Origin: Paraburkholderia sp. ZP32-5
GTDB lineage: Bacteria; Pseudomonadota; Gammaproteobacteria; Burkholderiales; Burkholderiaceae
Length of the DNA stretch: 64,000 bases
Reading direction: 5' to 3'
Assembly (NCBI RefSeq): GCF_021390495.1
Contig: NZ_JAJEJP010000002.1
Location: 806,001-870,000, forward strand
The notes beneath the pieces are model-generated. The model was given only the letters and a program-made list of their open reading frames with translations. It searched no databases and had not been told where the DNA came from. How positions within the stretch are numbered: position 1 is the stretch's first letter; every line of letters starts with the position of its first letter. Shown here in pieces: positions 47,001 to 56,628 of the stretch. A program made the position numbers and the translations under genes.

Positions 47001-49319
47001 TTATGCGGGTCGCGTCAGATCAATTGCGACTGTAGTATGTCTCGGGGTTGCTACATTAACGCTCGTAGCAGAAGGTAGCCAGTCGGTAAATATATCTCTC
47101 GCATACCAGGTAAAAGCAAATCTTTCAAAATAGCCGAAAAAACCACCATTCACAAGAATATTAACTCTGTGAATTGTTTCCGGTGAAATGCCCAAGTCGG
47201 CAACTCGGTTAATATTTCTGCTCCCGTCATGATGCTTCCAAACCCAAAAGAATCCTCCGCTATCACATGCCGTCAACGAATTAGTCCCAACGGCGTCGGG
47301 ATCATGCCGCGGCCCCCAACGCTTCGGGATTCCAACTATAGTAATGTGCCCATTAGCATCTTTATGTCTTGGGTCGTCAAAATAATGAAGAGATGTTTGG
47401 GTAATTCGTGGATCAATATACACCCCAGGATTATCTGATTTTGCTGAAAATTTCCCATACGCTTCATATGCACTAGCCCATGTCAACTGCATGATCCCTC
47501 GACCATAGAATGCGGCATAGTATTGGGCTCCCGGAATATTGGGGTTGGTAGCACCTTGTCCATATTCCTTGAAGGTCTTCCATCGATCGGTCTCGAGATA
47601 TGTTTGTGCCAAAAAAATCGCAAGCCTTTCCGGAGAGGAGTTAAGTGAGTATTTTCTAATCGTCTTGTTCAGACTTGAAAGATGCGGGGAAATTCGGGCA
47701 ACTACTTGTGTCGACGTCAGCGTATTAGACGTCGGTGTTCGAAGCGATCCGCTTTGAGTTAGCCATGCGTGCGCTGGGATTAATTGCTGCAACTCCTCTG
47801 TCCCAATCCATCCACACGTTCTAAACTGCCGAATAAACGCAAGCGGATGAAAGAACCACAAATTCTCCTCATCCGGCAACCCAGTAACCTCCCAAAATTG
47901 AATCTGTTTCAGGTAATCGAGAAACTTGTTATAACCCGTCTCGTTGCCGTAATAAAAACCACCCTCACCGAGCAGCCCCGCATAACGCGTATCGTTGTTC
48001 CTGCTATTCCATTCACTGGGCGCATTGCAGATAAAACCACGTAACGCCTGCCGTACCCCATCGCGGCTCCTGACGTAACCCGAAAGCGCATCCGCCCGTT
48101 GCACTTCCGTCGTCTGTGCCGACTCCGCAGGCTGTGCGTTTTCCGCGGCATCCTTGACGAGCTTTTTGAGCTCGTCGATATCACACATTCCATCGTTGGC
48201 GAACGGCGTATTACCCTCGCTGATTTTTTGCCAGCCCATGAACGACGGGAAATCAGCGTCGGACAGCTTTTTGATCTCCGACCTGTTGATGTCGATATAG
48301 CCGTGCTTTCCCGCCGCGTAGGTCACTTTCACCCACGTTGCACAGGCTGTCCCGGAAAGGGTCGCGGGCGTTGAGAGAATGCGTCCGAAGCGCAGCATCT
48401 CGTAGCCGTCGCTCGGGCACGCTCCGTAGAGGGCTGTCGCACGGCGATAAAGATCGTATTCGTAATCGGCCTCGGCGACTGGCTGCTCCGTCAGCAATGT
48501 GCGCGAGCCGTCTGTCGCGACGCTCCAGACGTTGGTGTATTTCGTCCCCTTGCTGAAGTAGGCCTCGACAACGAGCGGTGACGCGTTCGTATCCGTCTGG
48601 CCGGCTTCGAACGCGATGCCATGCAGTTTGTTGTGCGCGTCCGTTCCCGGCGGCAGTGCAAAGAACTGCTGTCCGGCCGGAATCGTGTAGTACGTGTGCC
48701 CCCAGCAGTCTGAACCTGTCGGCGTGTCCGGCGCGGCGCTATCGAGTTGCGTATTGCCAAAGTACGTATCGAAATCATGGGACGTCATGAAGATTTCGAA
48801 GTGCGTGTAGGTCACGCCCTCGTAGCGCCCGAGAAACCCGATGACGTCCTTGCGCCGCACCGTGTTGTTACCGTCGGCCACCGCAGGTTCCACCGCGCCT
48901 TCGGCAACCTGACCGGTAGGTTTGCGTAGAAACTCGGGCAACCGTCTCCCGTCGTGCCCGAACGACTGGTACTCGGCGAGTGGCAGCAGATGCATATACA
49001 GCGAATAGAACGTCAGGTTGCGACCATCGCCCGTTTCGGTCGAATGCCTGAGCAGGACGAAGCCCGCGTTGCTATTGCCCGAGTCAATCGCGTTCTGGCA
49101 GACCCGGTACGCGACGACCTGACCATCGGCAATCGCATGGACCGGGCCATGCACGTCGGGCGCCAGATGGACACCGCAATGCCAGCGCCGGTCGAACGCG
49201 ATCGGGTAAATGCCATGGGCGAGTTCGAATTTGTCGACCGTGTCCATCATAGGGTCGGGCTTCGATCCGTCAGCAGAGGTGAGACCGGATTCCGGCAAAA
49301 ACGGAGGGCTGATAATCAT
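47001..49319 (-). CDS. Candidate T6SS effector: M23-like plus GH19-like domains
   Basis: 772 aa, probable cell-wall-degrading cargo of the adjacent VgrG. Residues about 35-180 resemble an M23/LytM endopeptidase (WHCGVHLAPDVHGPVHAIADGQVVAY, YSLYMHL, THFEIF). The zinc motif HxxxD reads H47-x3-H51, and the HxH motif reads Y171-T-H173, so the site is altered. A linker of about 280 residues follows, then residues about 560-770 form a GH19 chitinase/lysozyme-like domain (LAIFLAQTYLETDRW, with the catalytic Glu candidate, and FYGRGIMQLTWASAYEAYGKF). The N-terminal two-thirds are GC-rich, the last third AT-rich, suggesting domain exchange. The gene starts 7 bp after vgrG. Confidence 0.78.
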   Translation of the reverse strand: MIISPPFLPESGLTSADGSKPDPMMDTVDKFELAHGIYPIAFDRRWHCGVHLAPDVHGPVHAIADGQVVAYRVCQNAIDSGNSNAGFVLLRHSTETGDGRNLTFYSLYMHLLPLAEYQSFGHDGRRLPEFLRKPTGQVAEGAVEPAVADGNNTVRRKDVIGFLGRYEGVTYTHFEIFMTSHDFDTYFGNTQLDSAAPDTPTGSDCWGHTYYTIPAGQQFFALPPGTDAHNKLHGIAFEAGQTDTNASPLVVEAYFSKGTKYTNVWSVATDGSRTLLTEQPVAEADYEYDLYRRATALYGACPSDGYEMLRFGRILSTPATLSGTACATWVKVTYAAGKHGYIDINRSEIKKLSDADFPSFMGWQKISEGNTPFANDGMCDIDELKKLVKDAAENAQPAESAQTTEVQRADALSGYVRSRDGVRQALRGFICNAPSEWNSRNNDTRYAGLLGEGGFYYGNETGYNKFLDYLKQIQFWEVTGLPDEENLWFFHPLAFIRQFRTCGWIGTEELQQLIPAHAWLTQSGSLRTPTSNTLTSTQVVARISPHLSSLNKTIRKYSLNSSPERLAIFLAQTYLETDRWKTFKEYGQGATNPNIPGAQYYAAFYGRGIMQLTWASAYEAYGKFSAKSDNPGVYIDPRITQTSLHYFDDPRHKDANGHITIVGIPKRWGPRHDPDAVGTNSLTACDSGGFFWVWKHHDGSRNINRVADLGISPETIHRVNILVNGGFFGYFERFAFTWYARDIFTDWLPSATSVNVATPRHTTVAIDLTRPA

Positions 49320-49325
49320 GAGATG

Positions 49326-51698
49326 TCAGTTCGTATGGGAGTACCGCTCGTTGAGCGTCAGATCGCTTTTCGGCAGGACGGGCAGGACGGCGGGCACATT
49401 GTCGGGGCCGACAAAGGTGAATGAACCGGCCTTGATGGTGAACGCGCCAGGACAGTGAAATGTCATGTTGCCGTTCTCGATCACAAGCGAAGCACCGCCA
49501 CTGTTGAGTGTGATTTTCGACTTCGCTGCGACCTGCACGTCCGCGCTTTCGCTCGCGACGCGTAACTGCTTCTGCGCAAACAGGTCCATGCCGTCCGTCA
49601 GCGCTGCAACCGAAACCTTCCCCTTCGCTGCGGTGAGGCTGATGCCAAGCTTGTGTGCGCACAGCGAGATGAGCTCGCCCGCCACCATGCGCAAACGCTT
49701 CGCCACGCTCACGTCCATGTCTTTCCCCGCGGTCGCGATCACGTTCTCGCCCGCCGAGTGCTGCGCCGACTTCGGCGTCACGAACGCCATGCCGCCGGGA
49801 GCACTGGCAAGTAGCCCCGCATCTCGAAGCCCGTTGAGCCCATCGAGCAGCGCCGCTTGCGTAGCGCGATCGGCTGGTTCGGCGGCGGCCTGCTTCGTCG
49901 CCGCTGCCAATTCCGTTACACGCTGCAATGCCGTCTTGAGTTGCGCGACGGCGGCAGCCATCTCAAGATGCGGCGTGTCAGCGCCGGCTGCCGCGTCCGC
50001 CGAAAGGAATAGCCCTTTAGGCGCGCGCATCGTGCCCCACGCCTGTGTGGAAATTTCGAACCCTTCACCGCGTTGCAGTTTTTTGCTGTTGAGCAGATAA
50101 CCGAGATTGATCGCCGACTGGCTATACACGGTCGCGATGCGCGCGCTTTCCTTTTTCTGCAGATCGTTGAAGACGATCTCCGCGCCGCGCAGCGGCGAGC
50201 GCCATATCGCGTAGCTAAACATCGCCTGCGCGCCATGGACGACGTCAGGGTGCGAATAGTCGTGAAGGGCGCCGGATATATGGAGACGGTCGACATCGTT
50301 GTGGGCCGCTTCGAGCAGAACCTCGGTGCTCGGAAGCAGTGGCGAGTGAAAGCCGCCCTGATAGGACGACGACGGACGCAGCAGGCGCAGATAGAGCACC
50401 TGCTTTTCGGCGCTCGCCGAGCCCTGGAGGAACTTCGGGAGGACGGGGTAGCGTCCGTATTCGTCGAGACACGCATAAGGTGCGGCATCAAACGTCGTCA
50501 CCACGCCGACGACGGGGCCGCCCAGGAATCTCCAGTCCCGCTCGTAAATGAATTCCGGACGATAGGCGAGGTGCGCGGGCATCGCCTTGAACTTCGTATA
50601 GGCGGGCTTCGTGCGGCTGCCTTTCATCTTCATCGAAGTGACCACGAGGCCATATTCGGCGCTCGCGAGCTTCGTGTTGGTCAGCTTCATGACGATGCCC
50701 GGCGTCACGCCTAAGGCATTGGTCGTACCGGATAGCGTGACCTGCCGCGCGACCTGTTCGTCGCGCCGTACCTGCGCCAGTGTTTCGCCCTGTTCAAGCG
50801 TCAGATGGAACTCCGCGCTGCGACTGATCGTTCCGAATACCGAGCGGTCGTCAGCTTCGCTGGAGATGTTCGCCGTCGCCCGTAGCGGGTCATCGGGCGT
50901 ACGGTAGTTGCGCTCCCACAGCTCGACGGCGGCGGCGACCAGCGTGCGTTGACTGTTGACCTCGAGTACCGCTTCGTGCCAGTTACCTGTCAGACCTGAA
51001 TCCGGCATCAGCGGAAGTTCGAGCGAGCGGATATAGGCGCGCGGATTATCCGCGAATACGATCGTGTCGAGCTTGCCTGCCTGGCCGCGTCCCTGCTTGT
51101 AGAACCAGAAGATACCTTTGCGCTTCGCGTGCCGGGCAATAAATGCCCACACCGACTCCTCGTACATGACGACCTGTTCGAGCCTTTCCTGCGCGCCTTC
51201 GAGATTGAACTCGATATCGAAGGCATCGAAGTTTTTGCGGTCGACGACCAGCTCGGTGACGATTTCCTGAAACGTCCTGTCCCTGAACGTTTCGGACTTG
51301 TGCACGCGCTTGAGGAGCGCCGCGAAGCGCGGCTCGATACGCAGCCGGTAGGCAGCTTCGTCGCGGCTCGTGCGGATGCGTTTCCAGCGCGTGACAATCC
51401 CATTGAAGGTAGCCGCCTCATGGTTGACAGGATCGACGTAATTCACTGAAGGGACCGCGGCCAGTTCATCGATCTGGAGTCCCGCCCGCCGCCCAACGCA
51501 GAGCTTGCCGTCGATATCCAGTTGTGTCGACGTAACCGTTACGTCGACCGTGTAGTCATCGCAGAAGCCCGCGTGAATTTTGAAATCGAGCACGTCGAGG
51601 CCGACATCGAGCGTACCGATCCAGATTCGAAGATGCTGGGTCAGGCGTGCGCCTGGATGGCGTAGGGCATCCGTGAAACGCTTTGTCACAGCATTCAT
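49326..51698 (-). CDS. vgrG: VgrG/TssI spike protein with DUF2345
   Basis: 790 aa, Rhs/Vgr-family T6SS spike. Gp27-like N-terminus (residues about 30-400, including FNGIVTRWKRIRTS, YRLRIEPRFAALLKRVHKSETFRDRTFQEIVTELV and YEESVWAFIARHAKRKGIFWFY), a gp5-like OB/needle region with the conserved DEYGRYPV segment, and a C-terminal DUF2345 beta-helix extension (HSAGENVIATAGKDMDVSVAKRLRMVAGELISLCAHK...). Extensions of this type commonly dock effectors. GGA precedes the ATG at 51698 by 6 nt; an ATG two codons upstream is possible. First gene of the module. Confidence 0.92.
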   Translation of the reverse strand: MNAVTKRFTDALRHPGARLTQHLRIWIGTLDVGLDVLDFKIHAGFCDDYTVDVTVTSTQLDIDGKLCVGRRAGLQIDELAAVPSVNYVDPVNHEAATFNGIVTRWKRIRTSRDEAAYRLRIEPRFAALLKRVHKSETFRDRTFQEIVTELVVDRKNFDAFDIEFNLEGAQERLEQVVMYEESVWAFIARHAKRKGIFWFYKQGRGQAGKLDTIVFADNPRAYIRSLELPLMPDSGLTGNWHEAVLEVNSQRTLVAAAVELWERNYRTPDDPLRATANISSEADDRSVFGTISRSAEFHLTLEQGETLAQVRRDEQVARQVTLSGTTNALGVTPGIVMKLTNTKLASAEYGLVVTSMKMKGSRTKPAYTKFKAMPAHLAYRPEFIYERDWRFLGGPVVGVVTTFDAAPYACLDEYGRYPVLPKFLQGSASAEKQVLYLRLLRPSSSYQGGFHSPLLPSTEVLLEAAHNDVDRLHISGALHDYSHPDVVHGAQAMFSYAIWRSPLRGAEIVFNDLQKKESARIATVYSQSAINLGYLLNSKKLQRGEGFEISTQAWGTMRAPKGLFLSADAAAGADTPHLEMAAAVAQLKTALQRVTELAAATKQAAAEPADRATQAALLDGLNGLRDAGLLASAPGGMAFVTPKSAQHSAGENVIATAGKDMDVSVAKRLRMVAGELISLCAHKLGISLTAAKGKVSVAALTDGMDLFAQKQLRVASESADVQVAAKSKITLNSGGASLVIENGNMTFHCPGAFTIKAGSFTFVGPDNVPAVLPVLPKSDLTLNERYSHTN

Positions 51699-51979
51699 AT
51701 GCATTCCGATTCGTTGAAAGCAATGAGGCGAAACCGCGGGAATCGGAGGTCATTCTCCGAATCGCGGATTGCGAAGTATCGAATTAGGAATTGAGGAGGG
51801 AGAAACGTCAATGCAGGTCACGATCCGCGTCTGCAATTGCCAACGGATGTGTGAACAAGCGTTACAAGATGACCGAATCGATTTTTTGAGATTGAATAAC
51901 GTGGTATGCGAGCATGGCTCGCCGGAAAAAGAAACTTCGGCGGAAGCTCACATGCATGCAGCGCGACGTGTGCCTACGC

Positions 51980-53956
51980 CTACGCCTGCGTCTCCGTATG
52001 CGCCTGCGCCAGCTCGGTCCACAGATAAGTGCCCACCGAGCTCGCGCTCATCGGCAGGCTGAACAGATACCCCTGCACCGCGCGTGCGCCGAGCGCTTTC
52101 ACGACCGCGGCCTGCGCCGGCGTTTCGAGTCCTTCCACCACGCATTCGAGGCCGAGGTTGCGGCACAGGTCGATCACCGACTTGACGATCTTCTTCGATG
52201 CGCTATTCGTGTCGACATCGGTCACGAAGCTACGGTCGATTTTGATCGCGTCGAACGGCAGGCGGTGCACGTAGCTGAGGCTCGAATAGCCGGTGCCGAA
52301 ATCGTCGAGCGACACGCGGCAGCCGGCCTGCTTGAGCATCGTGATCGCGCTGTGCGCCTGCGCGAAATCACGCGTCAACGCGGTCTCGGTGATCTCGAAC
52401 GTGACGCGATACGGCACTACGCCGCTCGCCGCGACGATGTCGATCAAGCGGCGCGCGCGCGCCGAAGTCGAGATATCGACCGCGGACAGATTGAACGACA
52501 GATACGGTTGCGAAGGCCAATGCGCGACTTCCGCGAGCGCCTGGCGCAGCAGTTCGTCGGTGATACTCAGAATCAGTTCGGTACGCTCAGCAATACGGAT
52601 GAACTCTTCCGGTCTGACCATGCCGAGCCGCGCGTTATGCCAGCGGCCGAGCGCTTCGAGTCCGATCGGGCGACGCGTGAGCAGATCGTAGATCGGCTGG
52701 AACTCGAGAAACAGTTCCGTCTCGAGATCGGCATGGCGCAGCTCCTGCGTGACGAGGCTCAGGCGTCGCATGCGCGTTTCGTGTTCGGCCGAAAAGATCA
52801 CCGGTCTGCCGCGGCGATTTTCCTTGCCGACGTAGAGCGCGGCGTCCGCGCGCTCGAAGACCTGCGCGACCGTCGCGCCTGCTTCGGGAAACGCGGCCCA
52901 GCCGATCGTGCCCGACAGATCCGCGACGTTATCCGCGACCAGATACGATTGACTGAGCGCATCGCAGATGCGCTGCCCCAGTGCGACGAGCGCTTCGTTC
53001 GACAAGCGGTGCTGCACCACCACGCCGAATTCATCGCCGCCGAGACGCGCGAACGTGACGCCCGTTTCGCCGAGCGACAGCAGCCGCGTGCCGACTTCCT
53101 GCAGCACGAGATCGCCGCTCGCGTGTCCGTAGATATCGTTGACCTGCTTGAAGCCGTCCAGATCGATCACGCCAACGTTGAAGCCGCCGCCGTCGGCGAG
53201 CGTATGCTCGGCCAGCGCGCGCAGCGATGCGAAGAAACTGCGGCGGTTCGGCAGGCCGGTCAAACTGTCGAGGTTCGCGAGCCGGTGGTTGTCGTCGCTC
53301 AGGCGTTGCGTGTTGTGCTGACTCGCCTGTAATTCGTGCTGCGCATGAACGGCGTCGGCGAAGGTCCGGCAATACAGCTGGATCACGAGCGCAAGCGCGA
53401 CGCCGACGAGCGTCATATCGACGGCGATTGCGATGAACACCGGGCGCCCGGTGAACACGAGAAACACCGAAAGACTCGCGGTGACGATGCCGATCAGCAG
53501 CAGCGAGGGCACGCGCAGATGGATCAGGCAGAACACGCAGCCGACCAGCGTCGTGCCCATATAAAACGCGACCTGCGTTTGTTCGAACGCGCTGCCGTAC
53601 GGAAGCAGCAGCAACGACCAGCTACTGAACGCGACGCCGAATAGTCCGACGAGCCACGTGAGCTTGCGCAATTCGGGCATCGCCTGTTCGCGCGTCAACA
53701 CGCGATGACGAACCCGCCACCAGTGCCAGCAGCGCATCAAACACAGCGCGCCGAGCGCCGCGGGGATATACACCGATAACCACAGCGGCGCGCTGCCCAC
53801 ATGCGTGATCGCAACCGCCGCGGTGTTGACCAGCAGAATGAAATAAAGAAGCGGCACTTGCCGGCTGAATGCCTGCAATTGCGCGCGCACGAGTCCCGGG
53901 TCGCTTTGCGTGACCGAGAGCGCTTCTTTCAATCTGGCTAGTCGAACCATCGCCAT
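51980..53956 (-). CDS. Membrane GGDEF-EAL cyclic-di-GMP protein
   Basis: 658 aa. About six N-terminal transmembrane helices (about 35-205), then a GGDEF domain with an intact catalytic motif (RLGGDEFGV, about 303-311) and an EAL domain with EALGRW (about 431), the DDFGTGYSSLSYVHRLP loop and an intact ...EGLETPAQA C-terminal motif. Both synthase and phosphodiesterase signatures are preserved; no RxxD inhibitory site is visible before GGDEF. It could make or break c-di-GMP and so influence motility, biofilm or T6SS expression. Monocistronic and downstream of nothing related. Confidence 0.93.
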   Translation of the reverse strand: MAMVRLARLKEALSVTQSDPGLVRAQLQAFSRQVPLLYFILLVNTAAVAITHVGSAPLWLSVYIPAALGALCLMRCWHWWRVRHRVLTREQAMPELRKLTWLVGLFGVAFSSWSLLLLPYGSAFEQTQVAFYMGTTLVGCVFCLIHLRVPSLLLIGIVTASLSVFLVFTGRPVFIAIAVDMTLVGVALALVIQLYCRTFADAVHAQHELQASQHNTQRLSDDNHRLANLDSLTGLPNRRSFFASLRALAEHTLADGGGFNVGVIDLDGFKQVNDIYGHASGDLVLQEVGTRLLSLGETGVTFARLGGDEFGVVVQHRLSNEALVALGQRICDALSQSYLVADNVADLSGTIGWAAFPEAGATVAQVFERADAALYVGKENRRGRPVIFSAEHETRMRRLSLVTQELRHADLETELFLEFQPIYDLLTRRPIGLEALGRWHNARLGMVRPEEFIRIAERTELILSITDELLRQALAEVAHWPSQPYLSFNLSAVDISTSARARRLIDIVAASGVVPYRVTFEITETALTRDFAQAHSAITMLKQAGCRVSLDDFGTGYSSLSYVHRLPFDAIKIDRSFVTDVDTNSASKKIVKSVIDLCRNLGLECVVEGLETPAQAAVVKALGARAVQGYLFSLPMSASSVGTYLWTELAQAHTETQA

Positions 53957-54188
53957 GTCATCCCTGTTTCCGTACCAAGCGCATCTATTGATAACGGCGC
54001 GTCTGAATTTATCTTGAGCGTGTCGGCGGGTGAGCGAGCGATGACGAATAGGGGGAGGTTCGGTAAGTGCTACCTGGTGTTGAGCTCGAGAGAGTGAGAA
54101 TCAGTCGTTTCTGCCGGATCTGATGTGAACCTTAGAGCGCAGGGCGTGGAGCGTGATGCGAAAAACGCACTGCACAACGTGATGTTTT

Positions 54189-54572
54189 TCAAAGCGCGGG
54201 GCAGGACAGTACGTGTTGCGGCGGCATCGTGACGCCGGGGCCGCCGTTGGGCGCGGGGCTGCCCTGTGGCGCGGATTCGACCAGTCGCACCGCATTGGTA
54301 TCCGCATTCGCGAGTACGTATTTCTGGGGGCGATCGTCGGGCTGCCAGTACACGCGGAACATGTCGCCGTTGCTGAAAACGAGCAGTTTGCCGTGAACCG
54401 TTTTGGTGGCGCTGACGAAGTCGACCGGTTCGCCGTCGCGTAACTGGAACCCTTGCGGCGACTCGGAATGACCGGCGCCGACGAGTGTCGCGCAGCTTTC
54501 GTCAGCGGCCGTGGCGAGCGCCGGACAGAGCGCGGCGAGCAATACGCATGTTGCAATCAGGCGATTTTTCAC
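54189..54572 (-). CDS. Small exported protein of unknown function
   Basis: 127 aa from a GTG at 54572. A signal peptide (VKNRLIATCVLLAALCPALATAA) predicts export. The mature domain has EPVDFVSATKTVHGKLLVFSNGDMFRVYWQPDDRPQKYVLANADTNAVRLVES, a beta-rich pattern, and ends SPAPNGGPGVTMPPQHVLSCPAL; two Cys (DESCATLV, LSCPAL) could bridge the ends. The ribosome-binding site is poor, and a longer in-frame version (to 54671) lacks coding character. Family not recognised. Confidence 0.6.
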   Translation of the reverse strand: MKNRLIATCVLLAALCPALATAADESCATLVGAGHSESPQGFQLRDGEPVDFVSATKTVHGKLLVFSNGDMFRVYWQPDDRPQKYVLANADTNAVRLVESAPQGSPAPNGGPGVTMPPQHVLSCPAL

Positions 54573-54922
54573 TTTTTTTGTTTCTTGCGGAAAGTTAACT
54601 TGCACCCGGTTATGCAAGTGCCGTGCCGCTTCATCGTGTGCCGCGCCGCGCTGCCGGAACACCTGCCGCATTCGCTCGCAGTGCGCTAAAGCACTGAAAT
54701 TGCAACGGATTGTGATGCGCGGGCGGCGCGTGCAAAACGGTACGCGCGGATAAGCCCGCGATTCTTATGGCACTTTGCCGCGCAAAATCGTCAAATTGGC
54801 TCTGGGCCGGTGATACAAGCCTTACACCAAGGGGTTTGCGCGAAAGCACGCCTATGCGTTAACGTGTCGGTCCCGGCGCCATAGAGTGGCGCCGGTTCCA
54901 TGATTACCATACGGGAAGTGCT
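54573..54922. other. Divergent intergenic region upstream of HU gene
   Basis: 350 bp between the small exported-protein gene and the HU-type gene, including AT-rich patches near 54570-54600. It must hold the HU promoter. No other coding or RNA feature is supported. Confidence 0.4.
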
Positions 54923-55201
54923 ATGAACAAACAGGAACTGATTGACGCAGTCGCCGCAGCGACGGGCGAAAGCAAAGCGGCCACCGGCCAGACCATCGAC
55001 GCGATCGTCGAAGCGGTGACCAAGGCAGTGGTGAGCGGCGATACGGTGCAACTGGTCGGTTTCGGTTCTTTCTCGACCGGCGCGCGCGCTGCACGCGTGG
55101 GCCGCAATCCGTCGACCGGCGAGGAAATCCAGATCGCTGCCGCCAAGACGGTGAAGTTCACCGCGGGCAAGGCGTTCAAGGAAGCCGTCAACGCGTCGTA
55201 A
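54923..55201 (+). CDS. HU-family DNA-binding protein
   Basis: 92 aa, HU/IHF family. It has the standard dimer of N-terminal helices ([36 protein letters not shown]) and the DNA-bending arm [45 protein letters not shown]. The arm tip RNPSTGE with its intercalating Pro is present. It compacts and bends chromosomal DNA. Closer to HupB than to IHF by the PSTGEEIQI segment; several HU paralogues are normal in Burkholderiales. Spacing to a GGAAGTG element before the ATG is good. Confidence 0.93.
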   Translation: MNKQELIDAVAAATGESKAATGQTIDAIVEAVTKAVVSGDTVQLVGFGSFSTGARAARVGRNPSTGEEIQIAAAKTVKFTAGKAFKEAVNAS

Positions 55202-55509
55202 TGCAACGCGCTTCACGCCGCGGTATCGACGGTGCGCTGCGCAGCCTGCTGCAACGCGCGCAACAGACGATCGATCGGGCGAGAAGCATCACGCGCTGCG
55301 CGACCAGACCCTGGCGGTCCCGCCAGACGGCTGGCGCGGCGCGTGTGCCTGGCTCTTTAGCCGGGTATTCAGTTGGCTTCGGTTGGCCTCGGTTGGCTTT
55401 CCATCTGGCTGCCTGCCTGGGGCTTCAGCGGGCTCTGTAGTCAGGGGAGATAGTCAGGCAGGACCGGACACCTTGGACGCCGCCTTGCGCGGCGCCCTTG
55501 CCATCTCTG
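55202..55509. other. Convergent intergenic region
   Basis: 308 bp between the HU and DAHP-synthase stops. It contains short CTGGCGG/CCGCCAG and CGCCGC/GCGGCG inverted repeats and GGTTGGC-type short repeats (about 55370-55400) but no T run, so no intrinsic terminator is clear. No gene is supported. Confidence 0.4.
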
Positions 55510-56628
55510 TCAGCTTGCGCGACGCTTGCGCGCGGCATCGGCGAGCGTGGCGAGCACCGGCTCCGTTTGCGCCCAGCTCACACACGCATCGGTAATCGAT
55601 ACGCCGTAACGCAACGGCACGCCTTCCTTCAGATCCTGACGGCCCTCTTCCAGATGACTTTCGAGCATCACACCGATGATGCGGCGATCGCCATCGGACA
55701 ATTGCCGCGCGATATCCTCCGCCACTTCGATCTGCCGCAAGTGCGACTTGTTCGAGTTCGCATGCGAGCAATCGATCATCACCTGTTCACGCAGACCCGC
55801 TGAACGCAGCGATTCGCAGGTGGCTTGCACCGACGCGGCATCGTAGTTCGAGCCTCGCTTGCCGCCGCGCAGAATCACGTGAGCGTCATCGTTGCCGCGC
55901 GTTTCGAAGATCGCGGCCATGCCCATTTTCGTCATGCCCATGAACGCGTGACTCGCGCGCGCCGCGACGATCGCGTCCGCCGCGATCTGCACGCCGCCGT
56001 CGGTGCCGTTCTTGAAACCGATCGGGCAGCTCAGACCCGACGCGAGCTGACGATGACTCTGGCTCTCGGTCGTGCGCGCGCCGATCGCGCCCCACGCGAC
56101 CAGGTCGGCGATGTATTGCGGGCTCAACAGATCGAGGAATTCGGTCGCGACGGGCAGCCCCAGACCGTTGATGTCGAGCAGCAGTTGCCGCGCGAGACGC
56201 AGCCCTTCGTTGATGCGGAAGCTGCCGTCGAGGCGCGGATCGTTGATATAGCCTTTCCAGCCGACGGTCGTGCGCGGCTTCTCGAAGTACACGCGCATCA
56301 CGATCAGCAGATCGTCCTTGTAGTGATCGGCGGCGGCTTTCAGCTTGCGTGCGTATTCGATCGCCTGGTCGTGGTCGTGGATCGAGCAGGGGCCCGTGAT
56401 CAGCACGAGACGGTCGTCGCGGCCGTGCAGCACGTCGGCGATTTCGACGCGGGTCTTCTCGACCAGCGTTTGCACCGTGGGCGGCACGGGCAGTTCGTCC
56501 TGCAGCAGCGCGGGCGAGATCAGCGGACGGACCGCGCCGATCCGCACGTCGTCGATGCGTGTAGTGTCCTGGGTGGCGTCGGCCGAGCCGACTTCCTGAT
56601 CGTGCAGCGGATTGTCGAGGGCGCTCAA
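55510..56628 (-). CDS. aroG: DAHP synthase, class I (AroG/AroF/AroH type)
   Basis: 372 aa. It condenses phosphoenolpyruvate and erythrose-4-phosphate to DAHP, the first step of aromatic amino-acid synthesis. The metal-binding Cys81 is in GPCSIHD and the substrate-binding RVYFEKPRTTVGWKG at 112-126; IGFKNGTDG, GMTKMGMAAIFETRGNDDAHVILRGG and MIDCSHANSNK are all intact. The start is a TTG at 56628 (reading MSALDNPLHDQEVG) with CCGGAGAATATC immediately upstream; no ATG or GTG fits. Which aromatic amino acid inhibits it cannot be read. Confidence 0.93.
   Translation of the reverse strand: MSALDNPLHDQEVGSADATQDTTRIDDVRIGAVRPLISPALLQDELPVPPTVQTLVEKTRVEIADVLHGRDDRLVLITGPCSIHDHDQAIEYARKLKAAADHYKDDLLIVMRVYFEKPRTTVGWKGYINDPRLDGSFRINEGLRLARQLLLDINGLGLPVATEFLDLLSPQYIADLVAWGAIGARTTESQSHRQLASGLSCPIGFKNGTDGGVQIAADAIVAARASHAFMGMTKMGMAAIFETRGNDDAHVILRGGKRGSNYDAASVQATCESLRSAGLREQVMIDCSHANSNKSHLRQIEVAEDIARQLSDGDRRIIGVMLESHLEEGRQDLKEGVPLRYGVSITDACVSWAQTEPVLATLADAARKRRAS

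Noticed and set aside
55311..55327. CTGGCGG/CCGCCAG hairpin considered as HU terminator
   Set aside because: Two-nt loop and no T run; unlikely to terminate transcription.
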